Below, in pieces: positions 1 through 6,043 of a DNA stretch of 7,028 nucleotides. A model generated the notes under the pieces. The model saw nothing but the letters and a program-made list of their open reading frames with translations, ran no database searches and had not been told where the DNA came from. Every line of letters begins with the position of its first letter. The first letter of the stretch is position 1. The stretch spans positions 1 through 7,028 of the forward strand of contig DAOVUK010000161.1 of the NCBI GenBank assembly GCA_030632625.1. The letters are read 5' to 3'. The translations under genes were made by a program, and so were the position numbers. This stretch comes from Gammaproteobacteria bacterium. Its GTDB lineage: Bacteria > Pseudomonadota > Gammaproteobacteria > GRL18.

Positions 1-908
1 GCACCAATAACCAGAATAAATGACAGTGCCGTTTCTGACAGTTCAAATAATGGCGACATTCTGGTCACCATAAAAATACCGGCAGTCACCATGGTGGCGG
101 CATGAATCAATGCAGAGATAGGTGTAGGGCCTTCCATAGAATCCGGCAGCCAGACATGCAATGGCACCTGTGCTGATTTACCCATCGCACCAATAAACAG
201 AAGAATACAAATGACAGTCATCATCGACCATTCAGTGTCCGGAAAAAGCTCAATGGTCAGGTTCGCCTTAGAGTTCGCAGCGGCAAAAACATCGGCATAA
301 TCCAGCGTATTGAACACCATTAATACCCCGGCAATACCCAGAATAAAACCAAAATCGCCCACTCTGTTCACCAGAAATGCTTTCATATTAGCGAAAATGG
401 CACTTTCTTTTTTGTAGTAGAAGCCAATCAATAGATAGGACACCAGGCCCACCGCTTCCCAGCCGAAGAATAACTGCAGGAAGTTATTGGACATCACCAG
501 CATATACATCGAGAAGGTAAATAATGCGATATAACTGAAGAAGCGTTTGTAGCCAGGATCATCACTCATATAACCGATGGTATATAAGTGCACCATCAGG
601 GAAACAAAGCTGACCACCACCAGCATCATTGAGGTCAGGTTATCGATTAAAAAACCGATTTCAAAACGGATACCATCGCTGACCAGCCAGGTATAAACAG
701 TTTCGTTATAGACTGGCGCACCATCAAAGGCAAAGTATTTAAAGACGAACATAGCCAGAATAAAGGAAATACCGACACCCGCTATGGTCACTGTATGCGC
801 TACAGCCCGACTGATGTAGGCATTAAAAACACCCGCAATAATAGAACCAATAAGCGGTGCCAGTACGATGGCGAGATAAACTTGTGAGTCGCTATAATTT
901 TCAAACAC
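1..908 (-). CDS. nuoL: NADH-quinone oxidoreductase subunit L (complex I antiporter-like subunit), 3' end missing
   Basis: Membrane-arm subunit of complex I, related to the Mrp cation/proton antiporters, and one of the proton-pumping modules. I translated the minus strand: 302 whole codons are present and the frame leaves the window open, so roughly the N-terminal half of a usual ~600-700-residue NuoL is seen. The frame is rich in hydrophobic helices. Family landmarks are WEAVGLVSYLLIG around residues 150-162, whose Glu151 matches the conserved TM5 glutamate, and GKSAQVPLHVWLPDSMEGPTP at about 243-263, with Lys244 and His251, followed by SALIHAATMVTAG with His269. The start is GTG at 908-906. 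A TGA lies in frame five codons upstream, and AAGGG (921-917) sits 8 nt before the GTG inside the last nuoK codons. It begins 4 nt after the nuoK stop, so translational coupling is likely. Identity is secure; only the start codon carries slight doubt. Confidence 0.97.
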   Translation of the reverse strand, partial: MFENYSDSQVYLAIVLAPLIGSIIAGVFNAYISRAVAHTVTIAGVGISFILAMFVFKYFAFDGAPVYNETVYTWLVSDGIRFEIGFLIDNLTSMMLVVVSFVSLMVHLYTIGYMSDDPGYKRFFSYIALFTFSMYMLVMSNNFLQLFFGWEAVGLVSYLLIGFYYKKESAIFANMKAFLVNRVGDFGFILGIAGVLMVFNTLDYADVFAAANSKANLTIELFPDTEWSMMTVICILLFIGAMGKSAQVPLHVWLPDSMEGPTPISALIHAATMVTAGIFMVTRMSPLFELSETALSFILVIG

Positions 909-912
909 TGGA

Positions 913-1218
913 TCAACCCTTCAATGAATCAAGTTCTTCAACATTAATCGTGCGTTTATTTCTAAACAAAACGACTAAAATTGCCAGACCAATTGCAGCT
1001 TCTGCAGCAGCAACAGTGAGAATAAAGAAAACAAATACCTGTCCTGCGGTATCGTTCAAATAATGAGAGAAGGCAATAAAGTTGGTATTCACTGCCAAAA
1101 GCATTAATTCAACACACATCAACAGGATAATGATATTTTTTCGATTAATAAAAACACCAGCAATGCTGATAGAAAAAACGATGGCGCTAAGCACCAGAAA
1201 ATGAGTTAAAGTCAGCAT
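913..1218 (-). CDS. nuoK: NADH-quinone oxidoreductase subunit K
   Basis: Small membrane subunit of complex I (ND4L homologue), lying between NuoJ and the antiporter-like subunits and contributing to proton transfer. It has 101 residues, the family's usual length, with three hydrophobic helices at about 4-22, 29-50 and 61-84. The two membrane glutamates known to be important in this family are present: Glu37 in [17 protein letters not shown] and Glu73 in [17 protein letters not shown]. The ATG overlaps the nuoJ stop by one base (TAATG), and a strong GAGGAG (1232-1227) stands 8 nt upstream within the nuoJ tail, so expression coupled to nuoJ is expected. The stop is TGA at 915-913. There is nothing unusual in the protein. 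Confidence 0.98.
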   Translation of the reverse strand: MLTLTHFLVLSAIVFSISIAGVFINRKNIIILLMCVELMLLAVNTNFIAFSHYLNDTAGQVFVFFILTVAAAEAAIGLAILVVLFRNKRTINVEELDSLKG

Positions 1219-1832
1219 TATTTTCTCTCCTCTTTTCTAGCATGCGGCTCTAACTTGACAACACGCAGACGATCTTCGCTCTTCACTGCAACCTGTTCTT
1301 CCACTTTCTGATGTCGGGTATTCGGGCGACGTCTTAAGGTCAGGCTGATTGCAGCAATAATACCCACCAGAAGAATGACTGCAGCTATCTCAAAAGAATA
1401 AACATATTCTGTATATAAAAGCTGCCCTAATTCTGAAATATTACTATAATCAGCGGCATGACGCGCCGGTGGTGCAAAATTATCAATACCAAACTGATCG
1501 CCGCCAACGACGACAAAGAGAATTGTGCCGAACATTGCCAGTGCCACCAGCACAGCCAGGGGCAAATTCTTAACAAAACCTGCTTTTAATTCGGCAATAT
1601 TGATGTCCAGCATCATGACTACGAATAAGAAAAGTACCATCACAGCACCCACATAAACGATGATCAGAATAACCGCTAAGAATTCTGCTTCTAAAAGCAG
1701 CCATATCGCGGCTGAAGCAAAAAATGTCAGCACCAGAAAAAATGCAGCCCGCACCGGATTATTAACGGTTATCACCATTAAGGCAGACAGCACCATAAAG
1801 GCTGAAAAGACATAAAAAACAATTGTTTCCAT
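1218..1832 (-). CDS. nuoJ: NADH-quinone oxidoreductase subunit J
   Basis: Membrane subunit of complex I (ND6 homologue). It has 204 residues and about five hydrophobic helices: roughly 3-21, 28-47, 51-74, 90-110 and 146-166. The third helix carries the family signature [23 protein letters not shown], interrupted here only by description: Tyr60 and Gly62 fall in the segment that forms the pi-bulge in known structures. After the last helix comes a charged cytoplasmic tail of about 40 residues, including a DRLRVVKL stretch that I recall in longer proteobacterial NuoJ proteins. The ATG at 1832 is preceded by a modest GGA about 7 nt upstream. A 73-bp spacer separates it from nuoI, and its stop overlaps the nuoK start. 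Identity rests on sequence and on position between nuoI and nuoK. Confidence 0.97.
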   Translation of the reverse strand: METIVFYVFSAFMVLSALMVITVNNPVRAAFFLVLTFFASAAIWLLLEAEFLAVILIIVYVGAVMVLFLFVVMMLDINIAELKAGFVKNLPLAVLVALAMFGTILFVVVGGDQFGIDNFAPPARHAADYSNISELGQLLYTEYVYSFEIAAVILLVGIIAAISLTLRRRPNTRHQKVEEQVAVKSEDRLRVVKLEPHARKEERK

Positions 1833-1905
1833 AAACTATTCCACGCTGGGCCGGTTTACACCGAGCTTATTCGTTATCAATATAGACTCTCTAGAAATAA
1901 AAAAC
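1833..1905 (-). other. nuoI-nuoJ intercistronic spacer (73 bp)
   Basis: Noncoding spacer between the nuoI stop and the nuoJ ATG. Just after the nuoI stop the coding strand has a T-rich run (GTTTTTTATTT), but no stable GC hairpin precedes it, so it does not look like a terminator. A 14-codon TTG-initiated frame (1880-1836) ends 3 nt before the nuoJ ATG; it has only a loose AGAGAG upstream and may be chance. A 4-bp stem CGGT/ACCG is too short to call. Confidence 0.5.
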
Positions 1906-2394
1906 TTAGCGATACGAGGCATCATCTGCTCTGTCAGCCGCAATCTGCTCTTCATATTTATCGCCGACTGCCAATAACTTTTCTTTAGTCATGTACAAGT
2001 CGCTTTTTTCCTCACCATGGTATTCAAAAATACGTGTTTCCACGATTGAGTCTACCGGACAGGATTCTTCACAAAAACCACAAAAAATACATTTTGTCAG
2101 GTCAATGTCGTAGCTTTTAGTTCGACGCGTACCATCTTCATGCTCTTCTGACTCAATAGTGATGGCCAGTGCCGGACAGATCGCTTCACATAATTTACAG
2201 GCAATACAGCGTTCTTCACCATTGGCATAACGGCGCAGCGCATGCAGTCCTCTGAAACGGAATGACTGTGGTGTTTTTTCTTCCGGATACTGAACGGTTA
2301 TTTTCTTTTTGAAAAGATAACGTCCTGTTACGCTCAAACCTTTAAAGAGTTCGGCCAGAAATAAGCTGTTAAAAAATTGAGTCAGATGTTTCAA
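1906..2394 (-). CDS. nuoI: NADH-quinone oxidoreductase subunit I (2x[4Fe-4S] ferredoxin-like)
   Basis: Peripheral-arm subunit (TYKY/PSST-neighbour family) that carries Fe-S clusters N6a and N6b and passes electrons toward the quinone site. It has 162 residues, matching the alpha/beta-proteobacterial and mitochondrial-like form. Two CxxCxxCxxxCP motifs are visible: Cys63, 66, 69, 73 ([12 protein letters not shown]) and Cys102, 105, 108, 112 ([12 protein letters not shown]). The conserved [18 protein letters not shown] precedes the first motif, and an amphipathic N-terminus would lie on the membrane. The start is TTG at 2394-2392: TGA is in frame two codons upstream, GGAG (2406-2403) lies 8 nt before, and the resulting N-terminus has the family's usual length. 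The nearby ATG at 2401 is out of frame. The TTG overlaps the stop of a possible 23-codon ORF (TTGA), suggesting translation by re-initiation. Confidence 0.97.
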   Translation of the reverse strand: MKHLTQFFNSLFLAELFKGLSVTGRYLFKKKITVQYPEEKTPQSFRFRGLHALRRYANGEERCIACKLCEAICPALAITIESEEHEDGTRRTKSYDIDLTKCIFCGFCEESCPVDSIVETRIFEYHGEEKSDLYMTKEKLLAVGDKYEEQIAADRADDASYR

Positions 2395-2462
2395 CGATCA
2401 TTCTCCACAAATGCCTTCCTTACAAAAGCCTGTCTTACCAAAGCATTAGTTACAAAGTTCAT
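2391..2462 (-). CDS. possible 23-residue micro-ORF between nuoH and nuoI
   Basis: Unrecognised short frame, 23 codons plus TGA, beginning ATG at 2462-2460 and ending at 2393-2391. AGGA (2473-2470) sits 7 nt upstream of the ATG, an ideal spacing. The TGA overlaps the TTG start of nuoI in the form TTGA, and the nuoI Shine-Dalgarno GGAG lies inside the frame, as in coupled gene pairs. The peptide is basic to neutral (K/R-rich, with a terminal acidic patch) and is built from four consecutive five-residue units of form [AN]-[FL]-V-x-x, reflecting a 15-bp DNA repeat. It has no transmembrane span and no known domain that I recognise. It may be a leader peptide whose translation feeds ribosomes into nuoI, or simply a chance frame in a repeat. 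Translation is inferred, not shown. Confidence 0.35.
   Translation of the reverse strand: MNFVTNALVRQAFVRKAFVENDR
2397..2456 (-). repeat. degenerate 15-bp tandem repeat, four units
   Basis: Read on the coding strand, four back-to-back 15-bp units at 2456-2442, 2441-2427, 2426-2412 and 2411-2397 each start TTTGT or TTGGT. The approximate consensus is TTTGTaaGaaaGGCT. Units 2 and 3 are most alike (11 of 15 positions); units 1 and 4 are more diverged. The array fills most of the nuoH-nuoI spacer, keeps the micro-ORF frame open because 15 is a multiple of 3, and its last unit supplies the GGAG of nuoI. It probably arose by slippage duplication. Confidence 0.6.
2403..2406 (-). promoter_or_regulatory. 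ribosome binding site fixing the TTG start of nuoI
   Basis: GGAG on the coding strand, 8 nt before the TTG at 2394. It supports this rare start over the out-of-frame ATG at 2401, which would be only 1 nt from the GGAG. Confidence 0.7.
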
Positions 2463-2476
2463 AAACCTGTCCTAAC

Positions 2477-3532
2477 CTATCCCTTAACGAACCAGGGTGC
2501 TAATTCTGCGTAATACATAATACCCACCACATAAATCCAGACAATGGTAACGGGGATAAAGACTTTCCAGCCTAAACGCATGATTTGATCATAACGGTAG
2601 CGAGGGAAAGTTGCTCTGAACCAGAGGAATAAAAACATAAATATTGCTGTTTTAGCTAATAACCAGATAATACTGGAAGCAGCGAGAAAACTTGAGCCTA
2701 AGCCCAGGAAGCTGATCCCTTCAAATGGTGATAGCCAGCCGCCCATAAAGAGCAATGCTGCCAGAATAGAAATCAGGATCATATTGGCATATTCAGCCAG
2801 GAAGAAAATGGCAAACAAAATGCCTGAATATTCAACATGGAAACCAGCAACAATTTCTGATTCACCTTCGGCAACATCAAAGGGTGCACGGTTAGTCTCA
2901 GCAACTCCCGAGACAAAATAGATGACAAATAGCGGCAGTAAGGGCCACATATACCAGCCCCAGATACCGCTGCCGCTTTGTCCCATAACAATTTCACCGA
3001 TATTGAGACTTCTGGCCGCCATAACAACGCCAACTAAAGCAAAACCCATGGCTATCTCATAAGAAACAACCTGTGCGGCAGTTCTCAGGGTACTCATCAT
3101 TGCGTATTTAGAATTCGATGCCCAGCCCGCCAGTATCACACCATAGACGCCAACTGAAGTCATCGCCAGGATATACAATAGAGCAACATTGATATCTGCC
3201 AGCACCATTTCAGCACCAAAAGGAATTACAGCCCATGCCGCCAGTGCCGTAGCAATTGCCAGAGTCGGGGCAATAATAAACAGCACTTTATTGGCACCTG
3301 AAGGAAAAATGATTTCCTTGAACATTAATTTCATTGCATCGGCAATAGGCTGCAGCCAGCCTCTTGGACCCACACGGTTCGGTCCGATACGCGCCTGCAT
3401 ATAGCCGATAACTTTTCGTTCAATATAGGTGAAATAAGCAACGGTTAATAATAACGGCACCAGGATCGCCACGATCTTAACGAGTATATTAATAACCGGT
3501 ATTGCGTAAATAGATAAAATCAGATCTAACAA
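2477..3532 (-). CDS. nuoH: NADH-quinone oxidoreductase subunit H
   Basis: Membrane subunit (ND1 homologue) that forms much of the quinone-binding cavity and the link between the peripheral and membrane arms. It has 351 residues, a normal length, with about eight hydrophobic helices. Signatures: [20 protein letters not shown] at 36-55, the SYEIAMGF helix at 157-164 with Glu159, and the cytoplasmic loop [20 protein letters not shown] at 211-230 with the acidic cluster Glu212, Glu222, Glu224, Glu226, followed by FHVEYSG. The C-terminal [18 protein letters not shown] is also typical. The start is TTG at 3532-3530 with GGAG (3542-3539) 6 nt upstream, and no ATG or GTG fits the expected N-terminus. 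It begins 12 nt after the nuoG stop. The stop is TAG, followed by the 82-bp spacer with the micro-ORF. Confidence 0.98.
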   Translation of the reverse strand: MLDLILSIYAIPVINILVKIVAILVPLLLTVAYFTYIERKVIGYMQARIGPNRVGPRGWLQPIADAMKLMFKEIIFPSGANKVLFIIAPTLAIATALAAWAVIPFGAEMVLADINVALLYILAMTSVGVYGVILAGWASNSKYAMMSTLRTAAQVVSYEIAMGFALVGVVMAARSLNIGEIVMGQSGSGIWGWYMWPLLPLFVIYFVSGVAETNRAPFDVAEGESEIVAGFHVEYSGILFAIFFLAEYANMILISILAALLFMGGWLSPFEGISFLGLGSSFLAASSIIWLLAKTAIFMFLFLWFRATFPRYRYDQIMRLGWKVFIPVTIVWIYVVGIMYYAELAPWFVKG

Positions 3533-3538
3533 AATTTT

Positions 3539-3542
3539 CTCC
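3539..3542 (-). promoter_or_regulatory. ribosome binding site fixing the TTG start of nuoH
   Basis: GGAG on the coding strand, 6 nt before TTG at 3532 and lying in the 12-bp gap directly after the nuoG TAG. Its position supports a short-range re-initiation after nuoG. Confidence 0.7.
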
Positions 3543-3544
3543 GC

Positions 3545-5935
3545 CTATTTGGCTACGCCTGTAGTTAAAAGTTCAATTGCTTCAAAGCCGCCACCTAAAG
3601 ATGACGCTGCGGCAATGCCCGCAGGTAGATAAACACAATTATCAGTAATTCTATCATCAATACTGATACTAATATCAGCCGTATTATCACCCTGCTTTGC
3701 CGTCACTTGCTGTGCATCTTCCAGTTTCAGTTTTTTCGCCAGAGCAGAATTTATTTTTGCAAACTCAACCTGAGCATCCTGTGTCTGCTGTAAGGCAGTT
3801 GCTCGCCGTGTCACGGCATCCACGCTGTAAATCGGCAATTCAGCAATTCTTTGCAGCTCAGAAGCTTTTGCTGCGCTACTATTTTCAGGACAGTCCCAGA
3901 CTAATTTATTGCTTGCTTTACTGCTTTCAATTTGATTATTTTGCAACTCGAAATTTGCTTTCAGCTCATTAATAACATCATCTGAACTTTGATAATCGAA
4001 ACCATCAATATTAAATAAGTTACCCATAACACGTAAAACTTTCCAGCCGGGTTTTGACTGTCCATTGGCTTTACTTACTGCAGAAAAATTCTGCCAGGTG
4101 CCATCAACATTGATCAGAGTGCCGGAAGCTTCGGTCACAGCGGCTATCGGCAGCAGCACATCAGAATTCGCTTTCATGGCATCGGTCACAAAAGACGTCA
4201 TAGCAACCACAAAGTCAGCATTTGACAGTGCCTTGTTTGCCTGCAGCGGATTTTCTAAATCATAATCTGCTTCGATGCCGTAGAGGATATAGCCTTTAAG
4301 ACCTGCAGCAAACATAGCCTGTGTATCAAGACCCTGAGTGTTATTTTTAACAGAGTCTCTATTGGGCAGCAGCCCGGACAGATAAGCACCTGTGGTATTG
4401 GCACCTGGTGTCAGATAACTCAGGGTTGAATCAGTGGCATCTGCAATGAACGAAGCCAGCATACGCAGCGCAGCATAATTCGGCATGGACTGGGCAATCG
4501 TACCCAATATCACCATTGAGTTTTCAGCAGCAGACAATTGTTCAATACACTCTTTATGGGCATCGGTTATTTTAACCGGGGCAATTAAAGCCGCCAGACC
4601 TTGCGGTGCATCAGATCCTGATTTTTCAAGTGCCGCTTTAGCAAGTACTTTAAGTTCTTTAAACATCTGTGCAGGGGCAACAATAAATTCCTCAGCCACA
4701 TCAAAAATAAAGTCATAACGAACAGAATTGACTATTGAAATCCTGGCACCTTTCAAACTGGCCTGTCTTAACTGGTGTCCTATGATAGGTTGTTCTTTAC
4801 GCACATTTGAGCCAATTAATAAAGCTGCCTGTTGAGCAGCTACATCTGCAACTTTCATCCCCAGTCCGGGAAACAGAGGATCAAGGTCCTGTCCACTGAA
4901 ATCGGTCTGGCGTAAACGATGGTCAATATTATTGCTGCCGATACCACGCATCAGCTTTTGCAGCAGATACATTTCTTCAGTAGTCACTGAAGGTGAACAG
5001 ACGGTGCCTATTTGATTTTTATCGTCAATGTTCTTCAGACCATTCACTGCAAACTGCAAGGCATCATCCCAGCTGGCTTCAGTCCATTTACCGTCTTTTT
5101 TGATGAGCGGTTTACTCAAGCGCTGGTCACTTTGCAAGCCTTCAAAACTGTATCGATCACGATCCGATATCCATTCATCATTAATGGCTTCGTTTTCACG
5201 ACCTATAACACGCTTAATCTGACCATTGTGAGTTTGCACATTGCAGTTTGACCCCACACAATCGTGAATGCCAATACTGTCGTTGCTTGACAGTTCCCAT
5301 ACACGGTAAGTAAAACGGGAAACTTTTGAGGTCAACGCCCCAACAGGACAGAGATCAATGATATTGCCAGACAGCTCTGAATCCACACTTTTTTCTATAT
5401 AGGTGCCGATTTCCATCCAGTCACCACGTCCCGTTGCGCCAAGCTCGCGCATTCCGGCAATTTCCTGTCCAAAGCGAATACAGCGGGTACAGTGTATGCA
5501 GCGGGTCAGTTCTGTAGCAATCAGAGGGCCAATATTTTTATCTTTAACAACCCGCTTAATTTCAGCATATCGGGAATTATCATTACCATAGCCAATTGAA
5601 AATTCCTGCAGATCACATTCACCACCCTGATCGCAAACGGGGCAATCCAGTGGATGGTTAATCAGTAAAAATTCCATCACCGATTTTTGTGCCGCCAGAG
5701 CCTGGGTTGAATTTGTATAAACTATCATGCCGTCAGTTACGGGTGTGGCACAAGCAGGCATGGGTTTAGGTGCTTTTTCCACCTCAACCAGACACATACG
5801 GCAATTGGCTGAAATTGATAAGTTTTTATGATAACAAAAACGGGGTATGGCAATACCAGCCTTATCAGCTGCTTCAATAAGCATCTGACCCTGCTCGGCT
5901 TCGACCTGTGTACCGTTAATTTCAATAGTTACCAT
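3545..5935 (-). CDS. nuoG: NADH-quinone oxidoreductase subunit G (Fe-S subunit, N7-less type)
   Basis: Largest peripheral-arm subunit; it relays electrons from NuoF to NuoI. It has 796 residues. The N-terminal ferredoxin-like domain holds [2Fe-2S] N1b ligands Cys34, 45, 48 and 62. The next segment gives the N5 ligands His94, Cys98, Cys101 and Cys107 (NHPLDCPVCDQGGEC). The N4 ligands are Cys146, 149, 152 (CIHCTRC) and Cys196 (LCPVGAL). From about 220 onward comes the molybdopterin-oxidoreductase-like domain, which lacks a cofactor role in complex I and is the more variable part. The N7 site is not intact: where C-x2-C-x3-C...C is expected there are Cys226 and Cys231 with unsuitable spacing, and a serine (Ser257) in place of the fourth ligand. 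The start is ATG at 5935, with only a weak GAG 8 nt upstream. The NuoH-proximal end is 12 nt from nuoH. Confidence 0.98.
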   Translation of the reverse strand: MVTIEINGTQVEAEQGQMLIEAADKAGIAIPRFCYHKNLSISANCRMCLVEVEKAPKPMPACATPVTDGMIVYTNSTQALAAQKSVMEFLLINHPLDCPVCDQGGECDLQEFSIGYGNDNSRYAEIKRVVKDKNIGPLIATELTRCIHCTRCIRFGQEIAGMRELGATGRGDWMEIGTYIEKSVDSELSGNIIDLCPVGALTSKVSRFTYRVWELSSNDSIGIHDCVGSNCNVQTHNGQIKRVIGRENEAINDEWISDRDRYSFEGLQSDQRLSKPLIKKDGKWTEASWDDALQFAVNGLKNIDDKNQIGTVCSPSVTTEEMYLLQKLMRGIGSNNIDHRLRQTDFSGQDLDPLFPGLGMKVADVAAQQAALLIGSNVRKEQPIIGHQLRQASLKGARISIVNSVRYDFIFDVAEEFIVAPAQMFKELKVLAKAALEKSGSDAPQGLAALIAPVKITDAHKECIEQLSAAENSMVILGTIAQSMPNYAALRMLASFIADATDSTLSYLTPGANTTGAYLSGLLPNRDSVKNNTQGLDTQAMFAAGLKGYILYGIEADYDLENPLQANKALSNADFVVAMTSFVTDAMKANSDVLLPIAAVTEASGTLINVDGTWQNFSAVSKANGQSKPGWKVLRVMGNLFNIDGFDYQSSDDVINELKANFELQNNQIESSKASNKLVWDCPENSSAAKASELQRIAELPIYSVDAVTRRATALQQTQDAQVEFAKINSALAKKLKLEDAQQVTAKQGDNTADISISIDDRITDNCVYLPAGIAAASSLGGGFEAIELLTTGVAK

Positions 5936-5953
5936 ATTAAATACTCGTAAATC

Positions 5954-6008
5954 CGTCTCTTATCTCTCATTTCTCATCTCTTACATAGAAAGTAGAAAGT
6001 AAAGAAAG
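5954..6008 (-). repeat. opposed 7-bp tandem arrays forming a possible hairpin in the nuoF-nuoG spacer
   Basis: Plus-strand reading: four 7-bp pyrimidine units (CGTCTCT, TATCTCT, CATTTCT, CATCTCT) at 5954-5981, a 5-bp centre TACAT at 5982-5986, then purine units AGAAAGT twice at 5987-6000 and a 9-bp variant AAAGAAAGT at 6001-6009, whose last T starts the next repeat. The two arms are near-complements. In the mRNA, UUUCU blocks can pair with AGAGA or AGAAA blocks as three successive 5-bp helices (some G-U pairs) separated by 2x2 mismatches, around an AUGUA loop. The base of the structure lies about 18 nt before the nuoG ATG. It has no U-tract, so it is not a standard terminator. Its function is unknown; it could affect mRNA stability, processing or nuoG initiation. 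Confidence 0.6.
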
Positions 6009-6026
6009 TTTAGTTAATTTAGTTAA
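6009..6026 (-). repeat. perfect 9-bp tandem duplication in the nuoF-nuoG spacer
   Basis: TTTAGTTAA occurs twice back to back on the plus strand (6009-6017 and 6018-6026), directly beside the 7-bp arrays. It is AT-only except for one G per unit. It is most simply a slippage product; no protein-binding role can be assigned. Confidence 0.7.
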
Positions 6027-6043
6027 ATAGTTATGTCGTGACA

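Noticed and set aside
1891..1905. T-rich run after the nuoI stop as a terminator
   Set aside because: No stable GC-rich stem precedes the T run, and nuoJ follows within the same operon.
2399..2401. ATG at 2401 as the nuoI start
   Set aside because: It is out of the nuoI frame, lies 1 nt from GGAG, and opens only a 10-codon frame.
2779..3033. Minus-strand 84-codon frame inside nuoH
   Set aside because: It is an out-of-frame shadow within nuoH, whose own frame has all family motifs. The frames at 5737-5925 and 6148-6336 are likewise shadows of nuoG and nuoF.
3697..3972. Plus-strand open frame of 91 codons opposite nuoG
   Set aside because: It is antisense to a well-conserved coding gene, has no recognisable domain or Shine-Dalgarno context, and is typical of shadow frames. 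The same applies to the other plus-strand frames at 857-1063, 3189-3404, 4065-4265, 4485-4718, 5012-5251 and 5403-5591.
5936..6043. Internal promoter for nuoG in the spacer
   Set aside because: I found no paired -35 and -10 boxes at reasonable spacing; the AT-rich stretch is explained by tandem repeats.
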